Source: Vitis vinifera
Lineage: Eukaryota; Streptophyta; Magnoliopsida; Vitales; Vitaceae
Reading direction: 5' to 3'
Length of the DNA: 64,000 nucleotides
NCBI RefSeq assembly: GCF_030704535.1
Contig: NC_081822.1
Coordinates: forward strand, 14,439,001-14,503,000
Part shown: positions 45,440 through 56,559 of the stretch, one piece after another
How the letters are laid out: every line of letters starts with the position of its first letter
How positions within the stretch are numbered: position 1 is the first letter of the stretch
The notes under the pieces: model-generated
What the model saw: only the letters and a program-made list of their open reading frames with translations
The model's database searches: none
Told to the model about the DNA's origin: nothing
Made by a program: the position numbers and the translations under genes

Positions 45440-46200
45440 ATAATGATTTTAAAAAATATTTTTAATTTTTTTAAGAGTTCCATTTATAGTAATTTTAGAA
45501 AATATTTTTAATACTTAAAAATTTTTATCATTCAAGTATTAACAAGATTAAAAATATTTTTTTAAATTACTATAAAATGCATTTTAAGAGTGTATTTGAT
45601 AATAATTTTAAAAAATGTTTATGACATCTTTAATACTTAAAAAATAAAAAATTTCAAATATTAAAAAGATTAAAAACATTTTCTAAAATCACTATCAAAC
45701 GCACTCCAAAAGTCAGTTTGATAGTAATTCTAGAAAATGTTTTTACTTTTTTTAACACTTCAATTTTTTTATTTGACAGTAATTTTAGAAAACGTTTTTA
45801 AAAATTTCTAATATCTGAATTTTTTTATTTTTCAAGTATTAGAAATGTTAAAAACACTTCCTAAAATAGCTACCAAATATACTCTGCATTTGACAATAAT
45901 TTTATGAAGTGTTTCTACAATTTCTAATACTTAAAATTTTTTATTTTTAAAATATTAAAAAGACTAAAATCACTTTCTAAAATCACTATCAAATACACTC
46001 TAACCGTTTTGACAATGATTTTAGGAAGCGTTTTTAACAATTCTAATACTTAAAAGATAAAAAATTTTATGTGTTAAAAATACTAAAACATTTCTTAAAA
46101 TCATTACCAAATACACTTTAATACTCGAAAAATTTTACCTTATTAGAAAAATTAGAAACACTTTAAAAAATTACTATCCAACACATTGTAAATGATAAAT
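45440..46200. repeat. Array of about six foldback repeat units
   Basis: Each unit of roughly 110-130 bp opens with a version of GTGTATTTGATAATAATTTTA and GAAAATGTTTTTA and closes with the inverse, TAAAAACATTTTCTAAAAT followed by CACTATCAAACGCACTC. Openings are near 45430, 45590, 45712, 45772, 45888 and 46006. A single related unit is at 6727-6834. This looks like MITEs inserted head to tail or amplified in place. Confidence 0.65.
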
Positions 46201-46229
46201 TTTTCAAATATAAAATGTTTTTTTTTTTT

Positions 46230-47390
46230 ATCAAGTTAATGCAAGAAAATTATTTTTAAATTTTTTTTTTTTGTCAACTAAACATACCCTGAAGAATAAG
46301 GGGGAAATTTTTTAATACTATTGAAACATAAGAAAAAAATTAACCTTATAATTTGTAAGGATTAAACATAACTTAAACAAAAATTATAATTTTAATTTTA
46401 TTTGGTCACGTTGTGCCATGTAACATGATAAAGACTATTTTTGTTAATATATGAATTGTAATAAATAAAGTTTATAGGGTTTGTCTCTAGAATTTAACAT
46501 TGACTTTAATAAATTCCTTGGCATTTAGAAAATAATAATTCATATAACCCTGAGGAGATATTTTGAGTTTAGAGAAAAATTCTTCGGCGGCATTGATTTG
46601 TGCTGGTCAATATAATGACATAATAGGTATTTTCTATTCCAAGTAAGATTTTTTTCTTTTCTTTTCTTTCAAATTTAACATCATGGGGTTAGTTTAGACA
46701 TAAGAGAAGACTCAAATCTAATGTCTTTTTTTTTTTTTTTTTTTTTAAGAAACAAAATATATATTCTTATGCTTCTTTGAATTAAAAGCTACTCATAATA
46801 AGGCAAAACATGAATATGTAAGAATTTTCTTCATAATTTCTTTATAAAAGAAAATGTTGTGATAAGTGATAACTGCTAAAAAGTTTTAGAAAATTATTTC
46901 ATTATCCTTGCACTTCTACTCAGCTCGGAGTCTTGGGATATTTTTATAAAATTACAATGAGTTGGAATTTTTATTTTTCAAATTAACATATTAGAAAATA
47001 TTTTTAAATTTACAGTAATTCGATTTCATATTAGATCTGATATTGAAAATGTCTTTTAAAGAGATATCTCTAGTATAAATTTATTTTTTAAATTTAATCT
47101 TTTTTAATGTATGATTGAATTCAATTCTTAAATTTAATTTTTTTTTTGAATGTGTGATTGATATGAAAATTACGAGAAGGTGTCTATAAGGTGTTGTTTT
47201 TTCCCTAGCTGATATGAAGATTATTGACTTGGTAAAAACTATCGTGGATTCCTCAGTAATTGAAGAGACACCTTGGATGGGGCCAAAACTACATAGAACC
47301 CTCAATAATTTCATAAGTGCCTTTTTGAAGAATTTTTTTTTGTAATTAGCTTAAAGTTCAAAAAACCCCAAGTCTCTCGACTAACCTCGC
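46230..47390. other. AT-rich upstream region of the decarboxylase gene
   Basis: No gene. T runs near 46260 and 46722-46746. GTATGATTGAATTCAATTC and TGTGTGATTGATATGA form a loose repeat near 47110-47165. Confidence 0.4.
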
Positions 47391-47391
47391 C

Positions 47392-47398
47392 TATAAAT
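47392..47398 (+). promoter_or_regulatory. Probable TATA box of the serine decarboxylase gene
   Basis: TATAAAT lies about 300 bases upstream of the ATG. A likely 5'UTR intron runs from CTCGAG/GTATCT (about 47474) to GTTTCAG (47612), which would put the first exon at about 47425-47473. Confidence 0.5.
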
Positions 47399-47699
47399 CG
47401 AGAGTTAAGCTCTGCATTACATGCGCTCAACACACATTGAGCGGATCTGCCTCCTCTTTCATCCTACTCGAGGTATCTCGACTTTTCACATTTTCCCCGT
47501 TTGTTTCCCGAGAAATCGAACAGATTTTTAAATTATTGCTCAAGTTCTGCTGGTAAAACACCCAATTTCCTGTAACTGATATTATTATCTGATTTATGTG
47601 GCTGATGTTTCAGATTGAAGCTTCACTGCTTTCGATTTGCGGTTTAAATCCCTAACAGTACGTTGCGAGGAGAAAAATCTAGGGTTTCGGAGAGGAAAC

Positions 47700-50290
47700 A
47701 TGGTTGGAAGCGCTCTATTCGAGGCGATGTCGGGGGATTTGGGCGGAAAGGTCGAGATCTTGTCGGAGGATTTTGATCCCACGGCTGTGGTGGTGGAGCC
47801 GGTGCCGCCGGTGGTGGAGAACGGTGGGGAGATGGGAAGAGAAGAGGAGGAGAAGAGGAGCAAAGAGATTGTGCTTGGGCGAAACGTGCACACCACGTGC
47901 CTTGCCGTCACGGAGCCCGATGCCAATGACGAATTTACTGGTGATAAGGAGGCTTATATGGCTAGTGTGTTGGCTAGGTATCGGAAGACTCTGATGGAAA
48001 GAACGAAGCACCATTTAGGTAAAGCCTGTGATTATGGATGCCCTCCTAATAACTACTTCCATTTGCACGCTGAGTCTCTCACTCTCATTTTTTTGAAACT
48101 ACTAATAATTTTAGTTGTTATATATTACAGGTTATCCATATAATCTGGATTTCGACTATGGTGCTCTGTCACAGTTGCAACATTTCTCCATCAATAATCT
48201 TGGTGATCCATTTATTGAGAGTAACTATGGTGTCCATTCGAGACAGTTTGAAGTTGGTGTTTTGGATTGGTTTGCCCGTCTATGGGAAATAGAAAAAGAT
48301 GAATACTGGGGGTACATCACTAATTGTGGCACAGAAGGCAATCTTCATGGAATCTTAGTCGGGTTAGTAATGTTTGAGTTCTGAATTAGTGATGCTTTAC
48401 TGGTGAATTGTACGCATAACACACTATCTGTGCTAATGGGAGTGATTCGTCTCTAGCAGGATAAAAATTTTAAACGGGCTCTATATTTGTTTGAGAAGAG
48501 TGAACTGAAAATATTGTCTAATTGGGCAGGCGAGAAGTGCTTCCTGATGGGATTCTCTATGCATCACAAGAGACACATTATTCTGTCTTTAAAGCAGCAC
48601 GGATGTATAGAATGGAATGTGTGAAGGTTGCCACTTCACTTTCGGGGGAGATTGATTGTGCAGATTTTAAGGCTAAACTACTGGCTAACAAGGACAAACC
48701 AGCCATCATTAATGTTAACATAGGTTGTTCTCTTTCTCTCTCTTGCTCTCTGTGTCTCCACACACACTACTCTCTCATGGCATCGATTCTATGGATTTCT
48801 TGTATTGCAGGAACAACTGTCAAGGGAGCCGTAGATGACCTTGATCTTGTAATAGAGACTCTCGAAGAATGTGGGTTTACACATGATCGGTTCTATATTC
48901 ACTGTGACGGAGCTCTATTTGGACTCATGATGCCTTTTGTCAAACGCGTAAGTGCATTATCAAATCCTTTTAGTTAAGACCCGCACAGGTCAAGGGATTA
49001 TATTTGTTAATTTATGGTTTAATCAGGAGATTCGTTGGATGTCTATGCTTTTACTGTAGATTGGGATCTTAGGAGTCTTTTCAGTAACCACTCATATTGT
49101 GCCACATCATGGCAGACAATAATTGTGGTTTTCCGTACAAACGAATTTCCTGAATTACATAACTCAATACTGTTTCCATGACTGGTTGGTAGCCCAAATT
49201 CATTACCCAATTTTTAGTCATTGCCACTTAAATCAGATATAAAAGTCTTGCTCACAATTTCTGTGACCATCCAGAAAAGTGGCCAAGGCATGCCAGAGGG
49301 GCATATGCCCCTTTAAGTTTTTTCGAAAAAAAAGTCAAAGTTTGCATAAGGAGGAATATCGAACCCTTTCTCAAAGATAGGGAATGAATTCCTTGGTTGC
49401 CTTTAGGCTACAGCCATTGCACATGCAATTGTTCAATTTTCACTCCCCTGAAATTAATACCTAGATCTTACCCCTTACACAACCCATTAGCTGGCTCGAC
49501 CACTAGGAATCCATGGCTGTAAAATGGTTAGATATGTTAATCCAGTCAGTTAATGACAAAAACAACTATATTCTTAAAAAACTTGCTTGTGATATGTTAG
49601 TAATCAACTCCCTTCCCATGATTGTTGATCATATATGCAGTGTTATCTAAAGCATCATCCATGTATGCATTTTTGTTCCCCAATGTTGTTCCAAACAGCT
49701 CATTTTTCTTTGTTGGTCAACAGGCACCAAAGGTAACTTTCAAGAAACCCATAGGAAGTGTGAGTGTCTCTGGCCACAAGTTTGTGGGCTGTCCAATGCC
49801 TTGTGGCGTTCAGATAACAAGGATGGAGCATATCAATGCGCTCTCAAGGAATGTGGAGTACCTGGCTTCAAGGGATGCCACAATTATGGGTAGCCGGAAT
49901 GGCCATGCTCCAATCTTTCTCTGGTACACTCTGAACAGGAAAGGTTACAAGGGTTTCCAGAAAGAAGTTCAGAAGTGCCTTAGAAATGCTCACTACTTGA
50001 AGGACCGCCTCCGAGATGCTGGAATCAGTGCCATGCTTAATGAGCTCAGCAGCACGGTTGTGTTTGAACGGCCCGTTGATGATGAGTTTGTCCGCAGGTG
50101 GCAACTTGCATGCCAGGGGAATATTGCGCATGTTGTGGTTATGCCCAATGTCACCATTGAGAAGCTGGACTATTTCTTAGATGAGCTGATTGAAAAGCGA
50201 AACACTTGGTTTCTGGATAAAAAAGTTCAACCTCCTTGTGTTGCAGCAGACATAGGGAGTGAGAATTGTTTGTGTGATCTGCATAAGTGA
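47700..50290 (+). CDS. SDC: Serine decarboxylase, PLP-dependent (five coding exons)
   Basis: Five exons join in frame: 47700-48018, 48131-48362, 48530-48723, 48811-48947 and 49724-50290. All four introns are GT-AG, and the total is 1,449 bases (482 residues plus TGA), which is the length I recall for the Arabidopsis enzyme. The product is a group II pyridoxal-phosphate decarboxylase that converts serine to ethanolamine for choline and phosphatidylethanolamine synthesis. It was long named histidine decarboxylase-like. Visible features: a variable acidic N-terminus; [21 protein letters not shown] with the His that stacks on the cofactor; HCDGALFG with the cofactor Asp; and [14 protein letters not shown], where Lys forms the Schiff base. 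The in-frame TTG upstream of 47700 is 5'UTR. Intron 4 is the longest (776 bp) and contains repeat-like DNA near 49260-49480. Confidence 0.93.
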
Positions 50291-51818
50291 CGCATGGGTG
50301 ATACCACTACGAATCAATTTGTGCGCGCTCTGCGTGAGGAAGTAGTAGTGCTACCACCAGAGTACCTATTATATTCTGCATTTTGCTCCTGGTGTCGATG
50401 TTATTACAGCTGTAGCAAAGCACTTGATTCTAGTGCAATTTAGAGATCTTTCAGATGTTTTTCCACCTTTATGTAACGCCTTCTAGATCCGTTGTCTTCC
50501 AAGCACTCCTTTCGCAGTCCCCTTTTTGGAATATTGCTCTGTTCGTCAGTCGATGCTGTGTTCGTCTGTTGAATAACGGGAAAAATAAAACATATTAGAA
50601 AAAAGATTTTCCTTTTTCATGCGTATCATTTGGGAACTTAAATGGTCATGCACTTTTACCACATGGTTCGAAACTCCCAAAATTAAAATTACAGCCGAGA
50701 GAAGTTAATCTAAATTTAAATTTCAATTCCTAATATCCAAATAGAGCTGGTAAATAAAAATAACATGGTAAAGTCATACCATCTACAACTACCCAGATTG
50801 TACCTTGAAATTTTAACTATATGTTTGCTTTTGGAAAATATTCAAGGTCTTAAGAATATGTTTGGTGCATGTTTGGTTTTGGATAATTTGAGAGAAAGTG
50901 TAAGAAAAAATAGAGGAAAAGTATGAAAAAAAAGAAAAAAATGAAAGAAAATAAAAAATAAATTTAAAATTAATAAATTATTTTTATATGTTGCTTTAAG
51001 TTTATTTTACTTATATTTTATATAAATTTTTAATTATTTTTAATAGTATTTGATTTCTTTTCATATTTTCTATGAAAAAAATATATATATATTTTTTTCC
51101 TTAGAACTTTCGAACCAAGCATCGGCTAAAAGTTTTTGAAAAATTGGTTAACCATTCTGTTGAATTGAAAAGAAAACTTTTTTGAAAGCTAATTTAAAAT
51201 CACATGATCTAAGTTATGCAAAAAATTAAAAGAAAAGTTGTAAGTATTTCTTAACATTGAAAATCCAAATTTGGAAATTTAATCCTTCATTTTTTTTCTT
51301 TTTAGTAAAAATGTTTTCAAAATTTTCTTGCAAAAATGGTCTATTCTTTTAAAATTTACATGTAAATAATTAAAAGGATGAAAGGTGTTTATATCACGAA
51401 ATAGATTATTTTTCAAGAAAAAATATGGGGTTAAATTTACAAATTTAGGGATTATTCATCTCTTTTAAGTTACTCTTAATTGAACAAAACCTTATTTTCA
51501 AGCTAGTTAGATTACCCAATAGCTAAGGAACCAAATGAATATATTTTTATTTTTACCATTTTTAAAAGAAGAAACTTACATAATAATATGCAACCAAAAG
51601 ACAATATATATAAGCTTAAACTAAAGTTGCTCATGTATCTACAACAAAATCTCTTGCATTACTTCATAGGAAGGCCCTAACTTGCCGTAGCAAAAAAATA
51701 TACAACATATTAACAAAAATGAAAAATATATATTGAGGAGCAATCTATCCGGCTTTATGAAAGAATTTTAGCCACTTCACCTTCTATATTTAACAATAAT
51801 AGATTATTTCTTAGTAAG
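50291..51818. other. 3'UTR and AT-rich intergenic DNA
   Basis: The first roughly 300 bases after the decarboxylase stop are probably its 3'UTR. The rest is AT-rich with no gene. A TA run is at about 51079-51092. Confidence 0.5.
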
Positions 51819-52039
51819 TGGAAGAATGTAATTAGGAAAGGTTATACCCAATATTTTTATAATTATGAAGAGGATTAGGATAATTATGTAATAAGGGCAT
51901 TTGATAGAATTAGTTTAGAAAATTTCAAATTTAATTAGGTAGAAATTTTTTTTTATTTACCTTTCAATTTTTCTTCCAAGAATTTTTCCACCTTCCTTGC
52001 CGAGTTGGAATTCAAAGTCGACCTTAGGAATTTTCCTCC

Positions 52040-52500
52040 CGTTTGAATCGCGCCCCTTCACCAGTAGAAAGTGCGTCGATTGCACACAGATTGTGGAACG
52101 GTTGGCCTTGCATAGTCTTGGATAGCACTGTCATCGTCTTCATCTCACCAAGCCACCGTCGTCAACACTCACATCGCCGTCACGCCGCTGCTGCAACAGA
52201 AATTGCTTCATTGTGAAAACAGATCGTGCAACCTTCATCACAGCCTAGTTGTCGCCTTGGGATCTTCGTTGCCGTCGGCCTTCTCTTTCTCTCAGGTTTT
52301 CACCCTCTCCAGGTCGCGAACTCATCGTGAAACAGAGGATCATGTCTTATGTCCTTCATCTCGACTGTCCTTCACCCTCGTGGAAATCGCGTCGCCATCG
52401 GTGTAAGATCGCAAGTTCCGGAGCTCCGACGCCACCACCCCATGCTGTCGGCTTAGGTTCCCAAACTCTGCCCCTTTTCAGTCTTTGGTATTGAGCTTTC
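52040..52500. other. GC-rich patch inside the Copia element
   Basis: Where leader or gag would be expected, the DNA is rich in CCGTCG, GCCGTC and CTCTCC words and looks gene-like or UTR-like, unlike the A/T-rich rest. ORFs on both frames are short and unrecognised. It may be a captured gene piece or an unfamiliar leader. Confidence 0.3.
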
Positions 52501-52583
52501 TCCCCAACTTTAAATTTTCTGCCTGTCGGTATTTAAGGCTTCAATATTTAAGTTTTTTTTAAGTCTTTGTTCAAAAGTTTTTC

Positions 52584-52705
52584 ACAAAAAAAAAAAAAAA
52601 AAAAGAATGTGAAGAACAAAAAAGGAAAAAAAAAAAAAAGAATGGAGAAGAGAAAATAAATAAAAAAGAAAAAAAGAAAAAAAGGGAGAAAAAAAAAAGG
52701 GGGTA
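52584..52705. repeat. Long purine-only tract
   Basis: About 120 bases that are almost entirely A and G on the plus strand (A runs with GAAG, GGAGAA, GGGGG). Confidence 0.85.
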
Positions 52706-52984
52706 TGTTAAAGGCATAAAAAATGGCTGCTTAATTTAAAAAAATGACAACTAGTAACAATGGAAGACAACCAAGGGATATTGGATAAGTACACTTATCT
52801 TCTATTCAACTAGTTGAAGTAAGATCTTTGAAACAAGGTGCATTCAATTAGGAGGAGATTGAAAAACCGACAACTTTGTTGTGAACTCTTGAGAAACCTT
52901 TAGGTACCTCCTTATTGTCACTTTCAGGCAAGTTTTTTTTATTTCCATTGGATTAAAAACCTTAAATGAAACCTTTGTCAATTC

Positions 52985-55900
52985 ATAGGTTATAGATTTT
53001 GGTGCCACAAATCACATGATTGATTCATCACACTGATTTCATAACTATAACCATTGTCTAAGCAATAGGGAAATAACTACCACTAATGGTTCTTTAAACA
53101 CCATTTTAGGGGTAGGAGATATCCAAATTAGTCCTACACTCACACTTAGGTGGTGTTTGTTTTTTTGGATTTTTGCTGAAAACAATTTGTTTTCAGAAAT
53201 TAGATTGTTTGTTTTTCTACTTTTTCATGACTTATTATAAACTTTTTACTAAATAGGAAAAGCCAAAATATGTAGCTTTTTCTAAATAGAAAAAATAACA
53301 TATTGATTTTTCTTTACTTTTTAATACTTAATAGAAATAAAATATTACAAAAACAAACAACCTAATATTTAACACTATTAAGCATTAATGTTCTATTTAG
53401 AATTAAGTAAAAAAAACAAACACCACCTTAGAAATGTGCTTCATGTTCCAAAGTTGTTTACTAATCTTGTCTCTATACAAAAGCTTACAAAAGATTTGGA
53501 TTGTAATGTGATTTTATATCAGACTCATTGTATATTTTATGACTAGAATTTAGGGAAGATATCTAGGCTTGCTAAGGAACGGAATGGACTATACTACCTT
53601 GAGACACCAAGTAAAGCATTTGTATCTCTTCTTTATGAGCACCACATTTTTAATAAAGAAAAAATTTAGCTTCATCATTGTAGGCTTGGACATATGTTAT
53701 TTAGAACTATTAAGATTTTATTTCCTTCTCTATTTAGGAAATTAGATGTTGAGAGCTTTCATTGTGAGGTATGTGTACTAGCTAAACACAAGCGTTTAAC
53801 CTTTTCAATAAGTAATACAAGAAGTTTATAACCTTTCCATTTAATTCATAGTGATATTTGGTGTCCTTCCCCCATCCCAAATATATATGGGGCATGCTGC
53901 TTTGTGTCTTTCATTGATGATTGTTCTAAGGTTTCTTAGATCTTTTTACTTAAACACAAATTTGATGTGAGTTTTGTTCTCCCAAATTTCCATAACATGA
54001 TAGAAAACTAGTTTGGTGTTACTATCAAAAGGTTTCAGTCTAACAACACTAGAGTTTATTTCAATCAAGTCCTAACTCCATACTTTCACCATGAAGTTCA
54101 TGAATCATCATGTGTCAACACCCCTACAACAAAATGGAGTTATTGAGAGGAACAATGATCACCTCCTTGATATAACAGGAGTTTTTTTGTTCAAAAAACA
54201 TGTGCCTAAATCTTATTGGAGAGAAGCTATCTTAATCGCTACACATCTCATAAACTAATTAGCTTCTAAAGTCTTGGGTTTCAAAAGTCCCATAGAAATA
54301 CTCTTATTATTTTATTCTAATATAAAAACCACAAACTATCTCATTCCTAAGATATTTGGGTGTGTGTCCTTTGTGCATGTTCACAGTCTAAACAGGGGAA
54401 AATTAGACTTAAGAGTAATCAAATGTATTTTTGTAGGATATTCATTAACCCTTTTATAAGTGTTACCATCCGCCATCCAAAATTTTGTTTTATTTTTTTT
54501 TTGTTTTTATCTTAGATAATGTTACTTTCTGTTAGAAAAAAATGGAGGCCCTGAAGAAAAATAAATCTTGGGAATTAGTAGATTTGCCTACGGGAAAAAA
54601 ACCAGTGGGATGTAAGTGGGTCTATATTGTTAAGTATAGAGCAAATGAGACATTAAAAAGATATAAGGCGAGATTGGTGGCTAAAGGATATACTCAAACA
54701 AATGGTATGAATTATCTAGAGACATTTGCCCCAGTTTCTAAGATAAACATAGTAAGATTTTTGTTATCATTGGCAACAAATTATAATTGGGATCTAAAAT
54801 AGTTGATCTTAAAAATGCATTTCTGAATGAAGATTTGGAAGAAGAGATTTATATGAAAGTCCATTTTAGATTTGAAAGTGATCTAACCACTAAAAAGGTG
54901 TGTAAACTAAAGAAAGCTCTATATGGGTTGAAACAGTCTCTATGGGTGTGGTTTGGAAGGTTTGCTAAAGTGATGAAAAACATGGGATATAGACAATGTC
55001 AGGGAGATCATATGTTGTTTATCAAACATTTAGATTTAGGGGGATTTATGGCTTTTTTGGTATATGTGGACGATATCATTGTGATAGGAAATGATGAAAA
55101 TGAGAGACAGACCTTGAGGCAATATTTGACCAAGGAGTTTGAGATTAAAGAGTTAGGAAAGTTGAAATACGTCCTAGAAATTGAAGTAGCACATTCTAAG
55201 CAACGAATCTTTATTTCCCAACAAAAATATGTAATGGGCCTTCTTAAGGAAACAGGAAAGTTGATGTGTAAACCAACAAGGAAACCAATAGATCCTAATC
55301 ATAAGCTTGGAGAGGTTGAGGAAGATGCTACAATAGATAGAGAAATGTATCAACGTCAGGTAGGAAGACGCATTTATCTTTCTCACACAAGACTGGATAT
55401 AGTATATGTTGTGAGTGTGATTAGCTAGCTCATGCATAGTCCAAAAAAGGTTCATCTACAAGTTGTTAACTATGTGTTACACTATCTTAAGGGGTCTCTA
55501 GGAAAATGCATCCTATTTAAGCCAAAATCAGGAATAGTACTAGAAGCATACACAAATGCAAATTATGCTAGATTTGTGGTTGATATAAGCTCAACCATTG
55601 GGTATTGCACATTTCTTGGCAAGAATTTGGTAACATGGAAAAGTAAGAAACAAAGTTTGGTGGTAAGGTCCAGTGTAGAAGCATAATTTCTTGCAATGGC
55701 CTAAGGAGTTTGTGAACTACTATGGTTGAAGATTATTTTGGAAGATTTGAAGATTAAATGAAATGACCCAATGAGATTTTATTGTGATAATAATTTGCAA
55801 TCAGTATTGCACATAATCCATTGCAACATGATCAAACGAAACACATAGAGATAGATAGACATTTTATTAAGGAGAAACTAAATGGTGGGTTGATATGTAC

Positions 55901-56018
55901 TCCTTATGTATCTACTGACTATCAACTTGCAAATATACTCACCAAAGGTTTAAGCGGTACAACATTTCAAACAAGTGTATCCAAGTTAGGAATGAAAATA
56001 ATTTATTCACCAACTTGA
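52985..56018 (+). pseudogene. Copia pol remnants (PR-INT-RT-RNaseH)
   Basis: Protease at about 52990 reads DFGATNHM (usual second residue Ser or Thr). A gag-pre-integrase-like HCRLGH is near 53675 and integrase DxxC-type fragments (HSDIWCPSP) near 53850. The reverse transcriptase at 54542-55428 has GCKWVY, RYKARLVAKGYTQ, ALYGLKQS and an intact YVDDII. RNase H at 55432-55690 has YLKG and lost start motifs. The tail at 55821-56018 reads TKHIEIDRHFI and LANILTKGL. Stops (for example at 54802 and 55428), shifts and a MITE insertion disable it. Confidence 0.85.
53149..53427. mobile_element. 279-bp Tourist-like MITE inside the Copia protease
   Basis: The left end GGTGGTGTTTGTTTTTTT and right end AAAAAAACAAACACCACC are inverted repeats. 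TTA flanks both sides (53146-53148, 53428-53430). Removing the unit and one TTA brings the protease reading back together, which confirms the borders. Confidence 0.88.
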
Positions 56019-56025
56019 GGAGGAG

Positions 56026-56239
56026 TGTGAAAGAATGTAATCAGGAAAAGTTATAACTACATATTTTTGTAATTAAGAAGAGGATTAAGACAATCCTGTA
56101 ATCAAGGGGATTGATAGAATTAGGTTATAAAATTTCTATTTTTTGTACTAGGAATATTTAGATAAATATGTGGGATGTACAAAAATTTAATCAAGATAGA
56201 AATTTATTCTATTTATCTTCCAATTCTTCTTCTTTTACA
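56026..56239 (+). repeat. 3' LTR of the Copia element
   Basis: TGTGAAAGAATG to TCTTTTACA, following a purine tract. It is longer than the left LTR remnant because of an extra block at about 56140-56195. Confidence 0.7.
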
Positions 56240-56559
56240 ATTGATATAGCAAAAACATATGGAGGCTAATCCTAGGAGCAAAACCTAAAACATAAATCAT
56301 TTCAATATAACCTAATGAAGTTATCATATCAATCAAACCTCAACCAAAATATTTAAGTATTTTGTTCACTTATTTGATACATATCAATTTTTTTTTATAT
56401 AGGTAAGAAAAGATCTAATATAAAAAGAGGCGCCAAAAAAGCGACACAAGGTATATAAAACCTATATACCCACCGCCAAAATGGCAAAAAAAAGAATAAA
56501 AACACATAGTTGGCCCAACAAACAACCTTAATTAGAATCCAACCAATCAATAAAACTAA

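Larger units (their letters stand above)
51819..56239 (+). mobile_element. Degenerate Copia retrotransposon, plus orientation
   Basis: Related ends: 51819-51982 (TGGAAGAATGTAATTAGG...) and 56026-56239 (TGTGAAAGAATGTAATCAGG...TTTTACA) share GAAGAGGATTA, TTGATAGAATTAG and the TTTATnTnCCTTTCAATT-type end. A purine tract (ACTTGAGGAGGAG) precedes the right LTR. Between them are protease, integrase, RT and RNase H remnants in Copia order. Gag is largely missing. No clear target duplication was found. Confidence 0.8.

Noticed and set aside
47637-47699. N-terminal extension of the serine decarboxylase
   Set aside because: The upstream frame begins at TTG with no ATG before 47700, and the 482-residue product from 47700 already has the expected length.
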